A stretch of 17,077 nt of DNA from Helicobacteraceae bacterium (GTDB lineage: Bacteria; Campylobacterota; Campylobacteria; Campylobacterales; Sulfurimonadaceae): contig JALSUN010000273.1 of the NCBI GenBank assembly GCA_027061425.1, forward strand, positions 1 through 17,077, read 5' to 3'. Each line of letters opens with the position of its first letter. Position 1 is the stretch's first letter. Below the pieces are notes generated by a model that did no database searches, had not been told where the DNA came from, and was given only the letters and a program-made list of their open reading frames with translations. Position numbers and translations under genes: made by a program. Below are positions 1 to 8,787 of this stretch, one piece after another.

Positions 1-830
1 ATGAAGCCATCGTCAAGACGGCAGATGGACTTCATAGAACCTCTCTTATCTCCGAAGATGCTGTACAACGCATCTTAACTGCCCTCAAAGAAGCTGACAA
101 AAAACTCCATTTCTCTGAGCATCGTGTCAAAGCAGTCACCACCCAAGCCATGCGAAAAGCAAAAAATGCTGATGAAGTGTTAGAGCGTTTAAAAAAAGAG
201 GGTGGGGTAGCGTTTGAAATCATTGATGCCTCTCGTGAAGCTTACTATACCCTCATAGCGGTAGAAGCGAGACTCAAAGCTTTAGAGATCGGCAGCGAGC
301 ACTTTGTACTTATTGATGTGGGTGGGGGTTCTACTGAGATTATTTTTTACAGAGATGGTGAGATGGAAAGTAGCAGTTTTCCTATAGGCATCGTGACGAC
401 AGCGCAGATCTGTGAAGATGGTAGCGAGATCCATGACTATCTTCATAAAGAGATGGCGCCTCTTCGCTCCTATGTTATTGACTATTATGCGCGGGTCTCA
501 AAACCCACTGCCTTTGTCGCTACAGCAGGTACACCCACCACTATGGCAGCCTACCTGTTGGGGATGAACTATACAAATTATGATGTTGAGAAGATCAATG
601 GTTATTGTCTCTCTCTGAGTGGTACACAACAAGCACTTGATGGCTTGATGGCGCTGTCAGAAGATGACCGTGCCCAAATCGTAGGGGTGGGACGTGAAAG
701 CCTCATCTTAGCGGGCATCGTTATAGTGCAAAAACTTTACAAAATATTAGGTTTTGATGAGGCCATAGTCATAGATGACGGTGTGCGAGAAGGGGTGGCC
801 ATAGAGTTCTCTCAAAAGGGTGCTTTTTAG
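1..830 (+). CDS. Ppx/GppA family phosphatase (exopolyphosphatase / pppGpp phosphohydrolase), 5'-truncated by window edge
   Basis: The reading frame is open from base 3 to the TAG at 828-830, so the gene begins upstream of the window and about 275 residues are visible. The first ATG inside (150) is internal, because family-like sequence (KTADGLHRTSLISEDAV, then AVTTQAMRKAKNADE) precedes it. Family hallmarks visible are a Glu-containing SREA stretch matching the catalytic EEA region, the glycine-rich phosphate loop DVGGGSTEI (from base 315), and ATAGTPTTMAAY followed by YDVEKINGY. These mark the ASKHA-fold Ppx/GppA family, which hydrolyses polyphosphate or pppGpp in the cytoplasm. The C-terminus ends soon after the second ATPase lobe, so this is the short two-domain form without the C-terminal HD domain of long Ppx/GppA proteins. 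The missing part should be roughly the first 25 residues with the DLGSNS-type loop. Polyphosphate and pppGpp activities cannot be told apart from sequence. The next gene has its own promoter, so no operon link is evident. Confidence 0.9.
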   Translation, partial: EAIVKTADGLHRTSLISEDAVQRILTALKEADKKLHFSEHRVKAVTTQAMRKAKNADEVLERLKKEGGVAFEIIDASREAYYTLIAVEARLKALEIGSEHFVLIDVGGGSTEIIFYRDGEMESSSFPIGIVTTAQICEDGSEIHDYLHKEMAPLRSYVIDYYARVSKPTAFVATAGTPTTMAAYLLGMNYTNYDVEKINGYCLSLSGTQQALDGLMALSEDDRAQIVGVGRESLILAGIVIVQKLYKILGFDEAIVIDDGVREGVAIEFSQKGAF

Positions 831-850
831 CAGAAATATAAGTAAGCTGC

Positions 851-859
851 TGTTATAAT
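851..859 (+). promoter_or_regulatory. Extended -10 promoter before the macroglobulin gene
   Basis: TGTTATAAT is a perfect extended -10 (TGn plus TATAAT, hexamer 854-859). No convincing -35 box lies 16-18 bp upstream, which fits the weak -35 usage of campylobacterial sigma-70 promoters. Transcription would start near 866 and give a leader of roughly 48 nt before the ATG at 914. It is the only good promoter in the 83-bp gap after the phosphatase gene and probably drives the macroglobulin-pbpC pair. Confidence 0.6.
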
Positions 860-902
860 CTCGTAATTTTTTGTTGTTTGTCGTTTAGACTTACAACGTC
901 AC

Positions 903-906
903 GAGG
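903..906 (+). promoter_or_regulatory. Ribosome binding site that selects the ATG at 914
   Basis: GAGG sits 7 nt before the ATG at 914. The longer frame back to a TTG at 878 has no Shine-Dalgarno sequence and would put 12 extra residues (including Arg, Thr and Ser) in front of an otherwise normal lipoprotein signal peptide. The ATG at 914 is therefore preferred. Confidence 0.6.
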
Positions 907-913
907 TTTTTTT

Positions 914-3900
914 ATGATCAGACTCCTTTTTGTAGTTCTCCTGGCTTTAGGTTTTAGTGCCTGTACAGACTCCTCTTCGCAAGATCAGAGTCAACTTGAC
1001 TGGAGTCATATTTTAGAGACGCCTGACAATGCTTCTCAAAATCCTGACAGTTACATCCACATAGACTTTCTTAAAAAATATGTACTTAAAGAGGGTGTTT
1101 CTCAGGACGAACTTGTCAGTATCTCCCCCGAACCAAGCACCTATAGAACAATTTTTAATAGAAACGAGAAAGAGAACAGTGCCATCGTTTTGAGTGGTGA
1201 CTTTGAACATGGCAAGCGTTATACCTTTACACTGCATGCCGACAAGATAGAAGGTCTGCCCAAACAGTATAAAACCTACACCTTTACCAAAAGTATGGAC
1301 GACATCAGTTACGAGATTATTGTTAACGGCTTTAGTACAAGTTCTAAGGATGACAATACGCTAAATTTTAGTGGAGAGCTGCGTTTTAACGGTGATAAAA
1401 AACTTGCAGACGTTAAACATATGGTGAAGGCAAGTGTGGATGCTCAAGAAGTACCACTCTCTTGGTCGGAGGTAGAGCGTGGACGCCGCTTTGTCTTTAG
1501 TATCAAAGGTTTGGAGAAAAAAGAGAAGAACCAGGACCTTGTGCTGCAGTGGTATCAAAATAGTGGCGACAAGGAGCCTAAAAGCGAACACTTTAGCGTT
1601 CCTGCTATTGCGGAGTTCTCTGTTGAGAATGTCCATGTAGAAAAAGACCAAAGCATTAAAGTGACCTTTACCCAGAAGCTCGATAAAAAGAGTAAGTTTA
1701 AAAACCTTGTAGGTGTTAAGGGGCTTCTTATCGCCAAGATCAAGGTGGTGGACAATGTGATGACCATCATACCGAGCAGACACTCTTATGCGGAACATAC
1801 ACTGCTGATCCATAAGATGATCAAGTCTCAAAGCGGTCTGCGCCTCAAAGAGACCTATACTACGCAAATAACATTCGAGCGTCGTAAACCGAGCGTCAAG
1901 TTTGTGGGTAAGGGGGTGATCTTACCTCATGCAGAACACCTTGAAGTGCCTATAGAGGTGACCAACGTCAAGTCGGTACACCTTAGAGCCTTTCAAGTCT
2001 ACAAAAACAACATGGGACAGTTTTTACAAGAGAACCGTCTCAAAGGCAGTTCAAACCTCAAGCGTGTAGGACGTTTTCTGTGGGACAAAAAGATAGAGAT
2101 CAAAGATGCGTATGCCAACAGTAAAATGAACTACTCACTAGATGTGACCAAACTTCTTGAAAACGAAGATGGCGCACTGATCCGCTTGACACTCTACATC
2201 GACAGAGGTGACTCTCTGTATGAGTGTACAGCGGCACAAAATGCGATACCTGTCAAACCTATGGCCCCTTTTGTGGACCTGGATGATGCCGATTTCAGAG
2301 AAAATGGAGGCTGGGATGCTTATGAGTCCTATTATGAGCGTGAACAAAAAGAGGATCCTTGTAGTGACACCTATTATGAGAAAAATACTCTGGCTAAAAG
2401 TGTTAAAAACCTCCTGAAATCAGACATTGGTATCATCGCTAAAAGTGATGCCAATAGAGAAAAGCTCTATGTCGCTTTAAGTGCGTTGGAGACGACAGAT
2501 GCCATCAGTGGGGCAAGTGTTCGTGTCTATAACTTCCAAGATCAGGTCATCGGTACGGCGACAAGTGACAAAGAGGGGATGTGTGAGATCAAGGTCTCAG
2601 GTGTGTCTTACTATCTGCGTGCCAAAAAAGGTAAAGCGGTGGGTTATCTGAAACTCTCTCCGGGGCTCTCCCTGCCACTGAGCCAGTTTGATGTCTCAGG
2701 AACCCACATCAAACAGAACCTTAACGGTTTTATCTACGGTGAACGTGATGTCTGGCGTCCTGGTGACAAGATCTTTTTGACCTTTGTTCTGGATGATGCC
2801 CTCAAGACACTTCCTGAGAACTATCCTGTCAAGATGGAGCTTATAGACCCTTCAGGAAATGTCATCTCCAGCAAGGTCAACACCCAGCCTACCGGTGCAC
2901 TTTACGCTTTTGAGATGCAGACCCCAGCAGAGGCAGTCACAGGAAAATGGAAGGCGATGGTCTCTGTCGGAAACCAGAAGTTTAGTAAAGATTTGGCCAT
3001 AGAGACGGTGGTGCCTAACCGTTTGAAAGTGGAGCTCACACTCAACAAAAAAGTGCTGCGCAACAATGACGACTCACTCAAAGGTTCTATCTTTGCGCAG
3101 TGGCTTCATGGTGCTAAGGCTTCCAACCTCAAAACAGAAGTGAGTGTGAAGACACGGGCCAAAGCGACACGTCTTGGACGTTTTGAGGACTACACTTTTG
3201 ATGATATCACCCGTAAGTTCTCCGGCAGCAGTGCCTCACTCTTTAGTGGGACTTTGGATGAAGAGGGCAAAGTGGACTTTCCTCTGAACTTTAGTGTTCA
3301 GGGTGAGCCTTCTGGAATGTTGCGTGCAAGTTTTACAACGAAGGTCTTTGAAGAGGGTGGTGCTTTTAGTGCCAACACACAGAGTTTTGACTTTCACCCT
3401 TACAACCAATATGTAGGACTGAAACTTCCTAAAGGTGATGCCACGAGAGGAATGATCCTGACAGACAAAGACCACAAGGTCAAAGTGGCGGTTCTGGACA
3501 CAGAAGGCAAGCCTGTAGCCAACAGTGCGGTGACAGTGAGCCTCTACAAGATCAACTGGCGCTGGTGGTGGGACAAAGGTTCCGAGTCACTGGCGAGATA
3601 CTCTGGATCCAACAGTCACGACCTGGTCTCTTCTGGTACCGTCAAAAGTAGCGCACAAGGTCAGGCAACATGGAAACTGCGTGTGAACTATCCTGAGTGG
3701 GGACGTTATTTGGTGCGTGCCTGTAGTGATGAGAGTAAACACTGTAGCTCGAAGATCGTCTATATCGACTGGCCAGGCTGGGCAGGTCGTGCGGTGGAAC
3801 AAAAGAGTGGCGGTGTGGCACGTCTGACCCTTGCCAGTGACAAAAGCAAGTACACCGTAGGTGAGACAGCGGTTGTGACCCTTCCAAAGTCTAAAAATTC

Positions 3901-6388
3901 TCGCGTTTTAGTGAGTTTGGAAAATGGTGAAGATGTGATCAAGCAGTATTGGGTGTCGAGCCAGACAACGACCCTGAAGATCCCTATCACTGAAGAGATG
4001 GCGCCTAACGTCTATGTGTCGGTCTCTCTCATACAGCCTCATAAAGAGCGTGAAAACGACAAGGCCATCCGTCTTATGGGGATTTTAAACCTTATGGTTG
4101 ATAATCCTAAGAGCCATCTGACACCAGAACTTAGCCTTCCTAAAGAGGTGGTACCCGGGAAAAACTTCACTATAGAGGTGAATGAAAAGTCCGGACGGGC
4201 TATGGACTACTCTTTAGTCATCGTAGATGAAGGACTTTTGGGACTGACCAACTACCAGACCCCTTCACTGCACAACTACTTTTATAAACGCAAAGGGCTT
4301 CAGGTCAAGACTTGGGATCTCTATGATGATGTTGTCGGTGCTTACAGTGGTGAGTTGGAACGTATGTTGGATGTAGGGGGTAGTGACAGTGCCAAAGAGG
4401 AAGAACGCAACAAAAAACGCCGTTTTAAACCTGTGGTCAAATACCTAGGAACCTTTAGTCTCGCTGCAGGTGAACATGTCACCCATGAAGTGACCATGCC
4501 CCAATACATCGGTGCGGTACGCGTGATGCTTGTCGCTGCTAAAGATCGTAGTTATGGCAAGGCTGATGGTTCTATCTTGGTGCGTAGTCCTTTGAGCATT
4601 CTGGCGACTTTGCCACGCGTGCTGAACATTCATGAACGTATCTCTCTTCCTGTGGATCTCTTTGTGATGAAAGAGGGTATCAAAAATGTTAAAGTCAAGG
4701 TGGATGCTGAAAGTGACTACTTTGAAACGCTCGTAGGCGAGCAAACGCTCCACTTCAAGGGACAAGGTGAAGAGATCGCTGAGTTAGAGTTGAAGACCAA
4801 GGGCAAGATCGGTAAGGCCAAGGTAGTACTGACTGCTGTGGGTGGTGGCAAGAAAGCGACCAAGACCATTTACATTGATATCAAGGCGCCCAATCCTGAG
4901 ACCTTCCGCTCTGAAGTCCGTGTGATCAGAGCAGGTGAAGCGTGGAAAAACCATTTTGTGCCTCATGGTATGAAGGGTACGAACAAGACTACTTTAGAGT
5001 TAAGCAGTGTGCCACCGCTGAACCTTGAGTCACGTCTGCACACTCTGGTGACCTATCCTCATGGTTGTATAGAACAGACGACATCATCTGTGTTCGCACA
5101 GCTCTACCTTAGTGATATTATGAGACTCGATGCACAACAGAAAAAAGAGGTGGACAAGAACATTGCGGCAGCGATAGAGCGTCTGCGCAGTTTTCAGGTG
5201 CGTGGCGGTGGCCTTTCATACTGGCCAAACCAGCAGAGTGTCCATGCCTGGGGAAGTGTTTACGCGCTGCACTTCTTGTTAGAGGCGAAGCGTAAAGGGT
5301 ACTATGTGCCTTCAGAACTCTTGACACCTTTGGTGGACTATGAAGTCAAAGAGGCGAAAAAGGTGTTGGTCTCCAAAGGTGCTTTCATAAAGACTCAGGC
5401 CTACAGACTCTACCTCCTCACTTTAGCGAAACATGTAGATATGAGTGCCATGTACCGTCTTAAAGAGGAAAAAAGTATCGACAATGTTTCTCGATGGATC
5501 TTGGCTGCTGCTTATTACAATGTGGGACAAAAAGAGGTGGCAGAAAGTTTGATGCACTCGCAAAAAATAGCGCGTGTTAAAGATCTTGTCAATGATGAGA
5601 CCTTCGCCTCTGATCTGAGAGAGAAGGCCTTGATGCTGATGTCTGCCACTACTTTGAAAGATGCTGATTTTAGTTTTAAATTAGCGAAAGAGATCTCTAA
5701 GACCTTAAACTCCGATGCAGCCTTAAACACACAGTCCATGGGCTTTAGTCTGATGGCTATGGGACGTTTTGCCAAAGTGAGTCAGGCATCTAAGGTCGAG
5801 GTGACAGTCGATGGTAAAAAGAGTGTGATAGATTTTGACAAGGCCATCTACCAAAAAGAGCTCAACAATGTAAGACTCACAGGCAGTGATGTCAGTGTGA
5901 AAAACTTGAGCAAACACCCTGTCTATGTAGTGCTTGGCAACCGTGGTGTTGCAAAAGAGGGTCAGGAGAAAGATGCTTCACACACCTTGACAATGGATGT
6001 GCACTATTATACTATGGACGGAAAGCCCATAGATGTCAAAGAGCTCAAACAGGGGCAAAACTTCGAAGTGGAGATCTCTGTGAGTCATCATGCCAAAACA
6101 ACGCTCAAAAACATCGCGGTGGTCTACACGGTGGCAAGTGGATGGCAGATACTTAATGAACGTGTAGAAGGGGGAACGACCTCTTTAGACTTTGACTACC
6201 AAGACATCAGAGACACGCAGGTGATGACCTATATGTCCATAGCACCAGGTGTGACTAAAAACATTCACCTTCGCCTGAACGCCTCATTTACAGGCGCATT
6301 TTATCTTCCTGCCGTGAGTGCTGAGTCCATGTATGACAACAAGATACGCGCAGTGAAAAAGGGTATGAAGGTTGTGGTTACAAAATAG
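914..6388 (+). CDS. Thioester-type bacterial alpha-2-macroglobulin lipoprotein (YfhM/ECAM-like)
   Basis: This 1824-residue secreted lipoprotein is a protease-trapping macroglobulin of the periplasm. Residues 1-17 form a lipoprotein signal with lipidated Cys17 (GFSAC; Thr at +2, no Asp retention signal). The family marker WRPGD (Trp614) opens the MG2-like domain. A strand pair containing VDEGLLGLT begins at about 1104. A charged, low-complexity bait-like stretch covers about 1139-1175. The thioester motif CIEQ is intact within YPHGCIEQTTSS (Cys1385), followed by the alpha-helical thioester domain with GGGLSYWPNQQSVHAW. The C-terminal macroglobulin/receptor-like domain runs from about 1650. Length fits the family (about 1650-1950 aa). 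Known for the family: cleavage of the bait exposes the Cys-Gln thioester, which covalently traps the protease, and thioester-type genes are typically paired with pbpC, as here. The stop overlaps the next gene by 17 nt. Apparently intact. Target proteases are unknown. Confidence 0.93.
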   Translation: MIRLLFVVLLALGFSACTDSSSQDQSQLDWSHILETPDNASQNPDSYIHIDFLKKYVLKEGVSQDELVSISPEPSTYRTIFNRNEKENSAIVLSGDFEHGKRYTFTLHADKIEGLPKQYKTYTFTKSMDDISYEIIVNGFSTSSKDDNTLNFSGELRFNGDKKLADVKHMVKASVDAQEVPLSWSEVERGRRFVFSIKGLEKKEKNQDLVLQWYQNSGDKEPKSEHFSVPAIAEFSVENVHVEKDQSIKVTFTQKLDKKSKFKNLVGVKGLLIAKIKVVDNVMTIIPSRHSYAEHTLLIHKMIKSQSGLRLKETYTTQITFERRKPSVKFVGKGVILPHAEHLEVPIEVTNVKSVHLRAFQVYKNNMGQFLQENRLKGSSNLKRVGRFLWDKKIEIKDAYANSKMNYSLDVTKLLENEDGALIRLTLYIDRGDSLYECTAAQNAIPVKPMAPFVDLDDADFRENGGWDAYESYYEREQKEDPCSDTYYEKNTLAKSVKNLLKSDIGIIAKSDANREKLYVALSALETTDAISGASVRVYNFQDQVIGTATSDKEGMCEIKVSGVSYYLRAKKGKAVGYLKLSPGLSLPLSQFDVSGTHIKQNLNGFIYGERDVWRPGDKIFLTFVLDDALKTLPENYPVKMELIDPSGNVISSKVNTQPTGALYAFEMQTPAEAVTGKWKAMVSVGNQKFSKDLAIETVVPNRLKVELTLNKKVLRNNDDSLKGSIFAQWLHGAKASNLKTEVSVKTRAKATRLGRFEDYTFDDITRKFSGSSASLFSGTLDEEGKVDFPLNFSVQGEPSGMLRASFTTKVFEEGGAFSANTQSFDFHPYNQYVGLKLPKGDATRGMILTDKDHKVKVAVLDTEGKPVANSAVTVSLYKINWRWWWDKGSESLARYSGSNSHDLVSSGTVKSSAQGQATWKLRVNYPEWGRYLVRACSDESKHCSSKIVYIDWPGWAGRAVEQKSGGVARLTLASDKSKYTVGETAVVTLPKSKNSRVLVSLENGEDVIKQYWVSSQTTTLKIPITEEMAPNVYVSVSLIQPHKERENDKAIRLMGILNLMVDNPKSHLTPELSLPKEVVPGKNFTIEVNEKSGRAMDYSLVIVDEGLLGLTNYQTPSLHNYFYKRKGLQVKTWDLYDDVVGAYSGELERMLDVGGSDSAKEEERNKKRRFKPVVKYLGTFSLAAGEHVTHEVTMPQYIGAVRVMLVAAKDRSYGKADGSILVRSPLSILATLPRVLNIHERISLPVDLFVMKEGIKNVKVKVDAESDYFETLVGEQTLHFKGQGEEIAELELKTKGKIGKAKVVLTAVGGGKKATKTIYIDIKAPNPETFRSEVRVIRAGEAWKNHFVPHGMKGTNKTTLELSSVPPLNLESRLHTLVTYPHGCIEQTTSSVFAQLYLSDIMRLDAQQKKEVDKNIAAAIERLRSFQVRGGGLSYWPNQQSVHAWGSVYALHFLLEAKRKGYYVPSELLTPLVDYEVKEAKKVLVSKGAFIKTQAYRLYLLTLAKHVDMSAMYRLKEEKSIDNVSRWILAAAYYNVGQKEVAESLMHSQKIARVKDLVNDETFASDLREKALMLMSATTLKDADFSFKLAKEISKTLNSDAALNTQSMGFSLMAMGRFAKVSQASKVEVTVDGKKSVIDFDKAIYQKELNNVRLTGSDVSVKNLSKHPVYVVLGNRGVAKEGQEKDASHTLTMDVHYYTMDGKPIDVKELKQGQNFEVEISVSHHAKTTLKNIAVVYTVASGWQILNERVEGGTTSLDFDYQDIRDTQVMTYMSIAPGVTKNIHLRLNASFTGAFYLPAVSAESMYDNKIRAVKKGMKVVVTK
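6359..6363 (+). promoter_or_regulatory. Ribosome binding site inside the macroglobulin gene, for the TTG start of pbpC
   Basis: AAGGG lies 8 nt before the TTG at 6372 and within the last codons of the macroglobulin gene. An in-frame TGA at 6366-6368 rules out any earlier start, and no ATG or GTG follows before the membrane anchor. The TTG is therefore well supported, and translation is probably coupled to the upstream gene. Confidence 0.6.
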
Positions 6389-8720
6389 AGCTTTCAAGCT
6401 GGCGATACTCTGTGTCGCTCTTGTAAGTATATTTTTTTTACTCTTGAAAATCCCCTTAGAGAAGCCCCTCATCAAAACGGCTTACTCTACGGTACTCCTT
6501 GACAAAGAAGGGCAGCTTTTAGGTGCACAGATCGCCCAAGATGAGCAGTGGCGTTTCAAAGCGCACGAAACTCTTAATCCCAAATACAAAGCAGCACTCT
6601 TATACTTCGAAGACCGACACTTTTATGAGCATTATGGAGTCTCCTTTTCAGCAATAGCACGGGCTGTCGTTCAGAACATAAAAGCGGGGCATGTGGTGAG
6701 TGGGGGCAGTACCATTACCATGCAGTTGTCAAGAATCGTAGAAGGACATCAGTCAAGAACCTTTTTGCAAAAGCTCAAAGAGGTGGTGCTGGCACTGCGT
6801 ATAGAAGCACAGTACTCTAAAGATGAGATTTTAGAGCTCTACGCCAACCATGCCCCCTTTGGCGGTAACACGGTAGGGGTAAGTACAGCGACCTGGCGCT
6901 ATTTTGGACGGACAAGCAGGCAGATGAGCTGGGCAGAGGCCGCCTTGTTGGCCATCTTGCCCAATGCCCCCTCCATGTTTCACCTCTCTCGCTCCCGTGA
7001 GGCACTGAAACTCAAGCGTGACAGACTCTTAAAACGGCTTTTCAAAGCAAAGATCATCACTAAACAAGACTATGAACTCTCTCTCATGGAGTCTCTACCC
7101 GAAAAACCCAAGGTGATGCCACAGATAGCACCCCTGTTTATGCAGACCTTAAAAAAAGAGTATCCTCACAAACCCCTGCTTTTGAGCACTATAGAGAAGG
7201 GTCTTCAACTTCAGGTGCAACATGAGGCAGAGCGTTACAGTTATACATTGGCGCAAGAGGGCATCCATAACATCTCCATCATCGTGGTGGAGAACCGCAC
7301 AATGGCGCTGCGGGCCTATGTGGGAAACAGAGCTTATGAAAACAGTCTGCTTTATGCCAATGCCCTCGACTTGACACGGCGTCCAAGAAGTACGGGAAGT
7401 ACACTAAAACCTCTACTGTACGCCTCGGCACTCGATGATGGTTATCTCACACCCAACATGTTGGTCTCTGACACCCCTTCATACTACTCGGGTTATATGC
7501 CGACGAACTATGATGAGCGTTACCGAGGTGTGGTCACGGCTAAAGAGGCACTGATAAAGTCACTCAATGTTCCAACAGTCCGCATCTTGCATGGTTATGG
7601 GTACAAGCGTTTTTATGACGCCCTTAAAGCCTATGGAATGACGACCCTGTTTAGAGAGGCGGATGCTTATGGTCTGGCTCTCGTACTGGGAGGTGCTGAG
7701 ACCACGCTGTATGACTTGAGTAACATCTACGCCAACATGAGTGCTATAGCGCAGGGGAGACACTCTGGTGATTTTTGGAAACTCAGAGTCTTAGAAGATG
7801 AAAACGCTACTGTGCTCAACAAAAGTCCCATCTCTCAAGGCGCTGCTTTTTTAACACTTGATGTCATTAAAAACCTGCGCCGTTTTGGTTTAGAGGGGAA
7901 GATGAAAAACCTAGTGCATCAAAGAGAGGTAGCGTGGAAGACGGGCACAAGTTATGGTCTGAGAGATGCCTGGGCCATAGGTACGACACAAGAGTACACC
8001 GTGGGTGTCTGGGTGGGTAATGCTACAGGTGAAGGGGTGGCAACACTGAGTGGAACACGAAGCGCCTCTCCTTTGATGTTTGATGTGTTTCGTCATCTTG
8101 GACAGACCCATGGATTTGAGAGACCCGAGGAGGCCTTGAAGGAGATCAGTGTCTGTAAGGAGGATGGTTTTCTAGCTACAGAGGCTTGTGAAAGTGTACC
8201 GGTCTTGGTCCCCATAAAAAGTGAATTTGTGAAGATAAGCCCTTATAGAAAGTGGGTGCATCTGGATCTTAGTGGAAACTTCAGAGTCAACAGCTCCTGT
8301 GAACCTGTGAGTAATATGCAGTTAAAGAGCTTTTTTGTACTGCCACCCAAAGAGGCCTATTACTACAAAAAGTACCGTCATGACTATAGAGAGATACCGC
8401 CATTTAGAACAGGGTGCAGTACCATGCAAGAGGGCAAAGAGAAGGTGATAGAGATCGATTATCCTGTAAAAGGACACAGTATCTATCTACCTCAAAAACT
8501 TGATGGAAGTTTTGCCAAGGTCACCTTAAAAGCGATGCACCAAAAAAGCAGTAGCAGACTCTACTGGCATCTTGATGACAAGTATATTGGTGAGACCATT
8601 GACATCCATGAGCGCTCAGTGTTTATACGACCAGGAGAACATACTCTTTTGGTAATGGATGCATCAGGTAACAGTGCCAAACGACAGTTTAATGTTCTGG
8701 CTAAAGATGGTACGTTTTAG
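6372..8720 (+). CDS. pbpC: Penicillin-binding protein 1C (bifunctional transglycosylase/transpeptidase)
   Basis: This 782-residue class A PBP is anchored in the inner membrane by one N-terminal segment (about residues 10-27) and acts in the periplasm on lipid II and glycan strands. The GT51 transglycosylase domain has EDRHFYEHYG (catalytic Glu80) and GGSTITMQLSR. The transpeptidase domain has STLK (nucleophile Ser343), an SLN triad element within IKSLNVP, and KTGTS (Lys523). The C-terminal about 90 residues (IDYPVKGHSIYLP to the end) match the BiPBP_C domain typical of PBP1C, and the length is close to E. coli PbpC (770 aa). All catalytic motifs are intact. The start is a TTG overlapping the macroglobulin gene by 17 nt. 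In this conserved pairing PBP1C is thought to repair peptidoglycan where envelope breach has admitted proteases. No terminator hairpin is visible after the stop. Confidence 0.94.
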   Translation: MWLQNRAFKLAILCVALVSIFFLLLKIPLEKPLIKTAYSTVLLDKEGQLLGAQIAQDEQWRFKAHETLNPKYKAALLYFEDRHFYEHYGVSFSAIARAVVQNIKAGHVVSGGSTITMQLSRIVEGHQSRTFLQKLKEVVLALRIEAQYSKDEILELYANHAPFGGNTVGVSTATWRYFGRTSRQMSWAEAALLAILPNAPSMFHLSRSREALKLKRDRLLKRLFKAKIITKQDYELSLMESLPEKPKVMPQIAPLFMQTLKKEYPHKPLLLSTIEKGLQLQVQHEAERYSYTLAQEGIHNISIIVVENRTMALRAYVGNRAYENSLLYANALDLTRRPRSTGSTLKPLLYASALDDGYLTPNMLVSDTPSYYSGYMPTNYDERYRGVVTAKEALIKSLNVPTVRILHGYGYKRFYDALKAYGMTTLFREADAYGLALVLGGAETTLYDLSNIYANMSAIAQGRHSGDFWKLRVLEDENATVLNKSPISQGAAFLTLDVIKNLRRFGLEGKMKNLVHQREVAWKTGTSYGLRDAWAIGTTQEYTVGVWVGNATGEGVATLSGTRSASPLMFDVFRHLGQTHGFERPEEALKEISVCKEDGFLATEACESVPVLVPIKSEFVKISPYRKWVHLDLSGNFRVNSSCEPVSNMQLKSFFVLPPKEAYYYKKYRHDYREIPPFRTGCSTMQEGKEKVIEIDYPVKGHSIYLPQKLDGSFAKVTLKAMHQKSSSRLYWHLDDKYIGETIDIHERSVFIRPGEHTLLVMDASGNSAKRQFNVLAKDGTF

Positions 8721-8731
8721 CAGAAGCACGA

Positions 8732-8776
8732 TATACTAAATATAGGATTTTAAAGAGCTGTTATAGAGATTATAAT
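8732..8776 (+). promoter_or_regulatory. Candidate promoter region for the seven-gene lapG/lapD/ABC operon
   Basis: The 67-bp gap between pbpC and the next gene contains three -10-like hexamers: TATACT at 8732-8737, TATAGA at 8762-8767 preceded by TGT (extended -10 form), and TATAAT at 8771-8776. The last is the best match to consensus, but it lies only 11 nt before the GTG start, inside the ribosome-binding region, so it would give an almost leaderless message. No clear -35 box is seen. The exact promoter cannot be chosen from sequence, and read-through from pbpC is also possible because no terminator is visible. Confidence 0.4.
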
Positions 8777-8787
8777 GAGGGGTAGGG

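Noticed and set aside
878..913. TTG-initiated N-terminal extension of the macroglobulin
   Set aside because: There is no Shine-Dalgarno before 878, and the extension would sit in front of a complete lipoprotein signal peptide. ATG 914 has GAGG at 7 nt.
1361..1867. 168-codon open frame on the - strand
   Set aside because: It is a shadow of the macroglobulin gene, with no recognisable domain and no promoter or ribosome binding site facing that way.
4463..4471. AAG di-alanine tripeptide (residues 1184-1186) just after the macroglobulin bait region, considered as a LapG cleavage site
   Set aside because: LapG sites are known from the N-terminal regions of adhesins in a T/P/A-AAG context. This LAAG falls in a predicted core beta-strand of a macroglobulin domain (FSLAAGEHVTHEV), so chance is the simpler explanation.
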